Shown: piece by piece, positions 6,001-6,330 of the stretch
Layout of the letters: each line of letters begins with the position of its first letter
Position numbering within the stretch: position 1 is the stretch's first letter
Assembly: GCA_020345705.1 (NCBI GenBank)
Contig: CP070766.1
Span: 748,179 to 754,508, forward strand
Source of the DNA: Candidatus Zixiibacteriota bacterium
GTDB taxonomy: Bacteria > Zixibacteria > MSB-5A5 > GN15 > PGXB01
Reading direction: 5' to 3'
DNA length: 6,330 nucleotides
Made by a program: the position numbers and the translations under genes
Notes under the pieces: generated by a model
What the model saw: only the letters and a program-made list of their open reading frames with translations
Told to the model about the DNA's origin: nothing
Databases searched by the model: none

Positions 6001-6330
6001 GACAGTACAAGAGGAGCCGTATGTTGTCATGACCCTTCCCACGGAGTACGACTGGACGGTGGCCCCGGGTGGATTCGGTGCCGATTCGCTACTGGTTTAT
6101 GAGCAGCACGGCCGCGAAGTGCTGTTTGATGTCGCCGAGTTCGCATCCTGGTTGTGGATAGATACATTCCTGACGCCGCCTTATTCGACGCCGGCGACCT
6201 TGTGGCTGCACTACGATTCCGACACTCTCCCGATCGGCGTGTACTATGACACGATTCACATCTTCCGCGCCGATACCCCTGGTCCGACGTTCAGCGAGGT
6301 TGACGTTCCGGTAAGACTCACCGTTCAGGG
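2933..6330 (+). CDS. Large secreted repeat protein: cadherin/He_PIG-like repeats then BACON-like repeats (3' end outside window)
   Basis: Open from the ATG at 2933 to the right edge without a stop: 1132 codons plus two bases, so the C-terminus is missing. Layout: Sec-type signal peptide (1-23); an unassigned N-terminal domain (about 24-213) with a beta-sandwich look, rich in Trp/Phe and holding C173, C177 and C203; four tandem Ig/cadherin-like repeats (214-306, 307-399, 400-492, 493-587) built on 'PVLDxIG', 'DPDG', 'FxWTP' and 'QAGxYxVTFxATD'; then five BACON-like repeats (about 589-702, 703-809, 810-914, 915-1026, 1027-1132), each with a Trp mid-domain and, in the last four, a 'LxxGxYxDT' strand. 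No catalytic motif is seen. Such arrays in other bacteria serve as spacers, adhesins or glycan-binding stalks on surface or exported proteins, so that role is inferred. A long leader and strong ribosome binding site precede it. High Asp/Thr content and few Lys fit an extracellular, possibly calcium-binding protein. Confidence 0.92.
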   Translation, partial: MRRQSLLVVTACVLFFIAAQASAAPKINAVVTPEWAPDTVLMGEPFNVDLHFTNDGALPISGGSLPLVFYSEDGLITNVTHYPIRTDTAFLVPDWRTPYPQDTIHDSSIVEKNGWESPAAWPVFHQYSGFGWDGTLPDTINGTFAGVFGGWPVGDSVNHISFAFKIDQRGTFCIDSCSIPDVTPAGKFDWLWDVSVTFGGPHCFTVHDTSFVPNQPPVLDPIGNKEVNEGQNLNFGVTATDPDGPTLNLFTSPLPDGAEFTDNGGGSGTFNWTPTYTQAGGYAVTFYATDGIDTVSEGIAITVNDVNRLPVLDAIGDKEVNETELLSFGISASDPDGTTPELFTSPLPSGAVFVDSANGKGSFSWTPGYDQAGTYPVTFFATDNKDTVSESITITVNDVNRLPVLDPVGDKEVNENESLLFGISASDPDGTFPELFTGVLPGGAVFIDSLNGNGSFSWIPSYEQAGTYPVTFYATDGIDTVFEEITIIVHNVNRAPVLDQIAVGPVYVDEGDSLFLDVSAYDPDGTTPELLADIPMANASFDDNLDGTGKFSFWPDTSQAGTYFVTFVATDNDLSDTEIVEIVVNDVQENPCLAVNPNPLTFLVNACDVELAIDTLKIYISNCGGGVLDWTVTAQEWFDYDKTAAVGNDSVAVSFKPAVLEHLVDSLFPGSDDTIWLTATSPIEAVGADNSPVLMVYELGIYCDAGDAQLVAEPASFEYELGMGDSLLGDTLYIYELGGRTIPFWTWGNYNTWLEVDTMDASPLRTPEYIWLNVRTGTLTPGIYYDTIRVEAYHATNAPLLIPVTLTVTAPFVVYADPTEFNFTVEQGATTTDSVYVYEQYDRSVAINYFANVEWLTVYYPFPEPPYLTPMYIGFMASAETLPLGTYYDTIFIVPDFVEEPFDTVYVPVSLTVVEPIQYTVLALPDAFDFTLNEGDSLMNQHMLVYEEGGASVAFEVAATFGGTWLHIHPPDTGLTRYTPDSVFFDIRPGLPPGIYTDTFVIFPPMHTMDTAGFEDVKVPIVLTVQEEPYVVMTLPTEYDWTVAPGGFGADSLLVYEQHGREVLFDVAEFASWLWIDTFLTPPYSTPATLWLHYDSDTLPIGVYYDTIHIFRADTPGPTFSEVDVPVRLTVQ
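3572..4693 (+). repeat. Four tandem cadherin/He_PIG-like domain repeats
   Basis: Within the large gene, units begin at bases 3572, 3851, 4130 and 4409, exactly 279 bases (93 codons) apart; the fourth is 95 codons. Each starts 'N-x-x-P-V-L-D', has 'DPDG' near its first third, 'FNWTP', 'FSWTP', 'FSWIP' or 'FSFWP' in the middle, 'QAGxYxVTFxATD' after it, and ends in 'V-N/H-N/D-V'. Units 2 and 3 agree at about 70 of 93 residues by hand alignment; unit 4 is the most diverged. The pattern matches the Ig-like He_PIG and cadherin-like families, seven-stranded beta sandwiches; the acidic DPDG and NDVN turns would suit calcium at domain junctions. Confidence 0.88.
4697..6328 (+). repeat. Five tandem BACON-like domain repeats
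   Basis: Within the large gene, about residues 589-1132. Each unit has an aromatic-hydrophobic core Trp (W637, W753, W855, W965, W1073), in the last four followed by Leu, then a 'TP' turn about 14-16 residues on and a strand LTPGIYYDTI (779-788), LPLGTYYDTI (882-891), LPPGIYTDTF (991-1000) or LPIGVYYDTI (1099-1108), 29-30 residues from the Trp to the Gly. Units close with a 'VPVxLTV' strand. This resembles the BACON Ig-like fold of carbohydrate-associated bacterial proteins. The first unit is divergent: it has WF rather than WL, lacks the GxYYDT strand, and carries C592, C607 and C623. The array may continue beyond the window. Confidence 0.75.

Overview
The window looks like a chromosomal piece of a Gram-negative-type environmental bacterium of roughly balanced base composition. 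The best guess is a member of the FCB superphylum, for example Zixibacteria or relatives. That rests on the style of the large secreted protein (tandem 'FxWTP...QAGxYxVTFxATD' repeats followed by BACON-like repeats with 'GxYYDTI' strands) and is inference, not a sequence match. No rRNA, tRNA, CRISPR array, transposase or phage gene is visible.

Left part (11-1999): three genes read leftward on the minus strand, each with its own gap. From upstream to downstream they are a RimJ/RimL-type GNAT N-acetyltransferase (1430-1999), a two-CBS-domain protein (881-1318) and a class I SAM-dependent methyltransferase with a C-terminal SEC-C zinc motif (11-721). The gaps of 111 and 159 bases, plus promoter-like sequences ahead of the acetyltransferase (TTGACA-17-CTTAAT) and the methyltransferase (CTGAGA-16-TATAAT), suggest separately transcribed genes rather than a tight operon. 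No shared pathway is evident.

Middle part (2000-2932): a 208-base divergent spacer leads to a small four-helix VanZ-family membrane protein (2208-2609, TTG start). A 323-base non-coding stretch follows. It contains a 14-base near-palindrome, a TTGACA-16-TATTTT promoter-like pair enclosing a CTCCGGAG palindrome, and an AT-rich leader ending in a strong ribosome binding site.

Right part (2933-6330): more than half the window is one open reading frame that has not ended at the right edge (1132 codons visible). It encodes an exported protein: signal peptide, an unassigned Trp/Cys-containing N-terminal beta-type domain, four tandem cadherin/He_PIG-like repeats (the first three exactly 93 residues each), then five BACON-like repeats of about 102-116 residues. 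It is most likely a cell-surface or secreted adhesion or substrate-binding protein. Its C-terminus, where an anchor, secretion signal or catalytic domain would be, lies outside the window.
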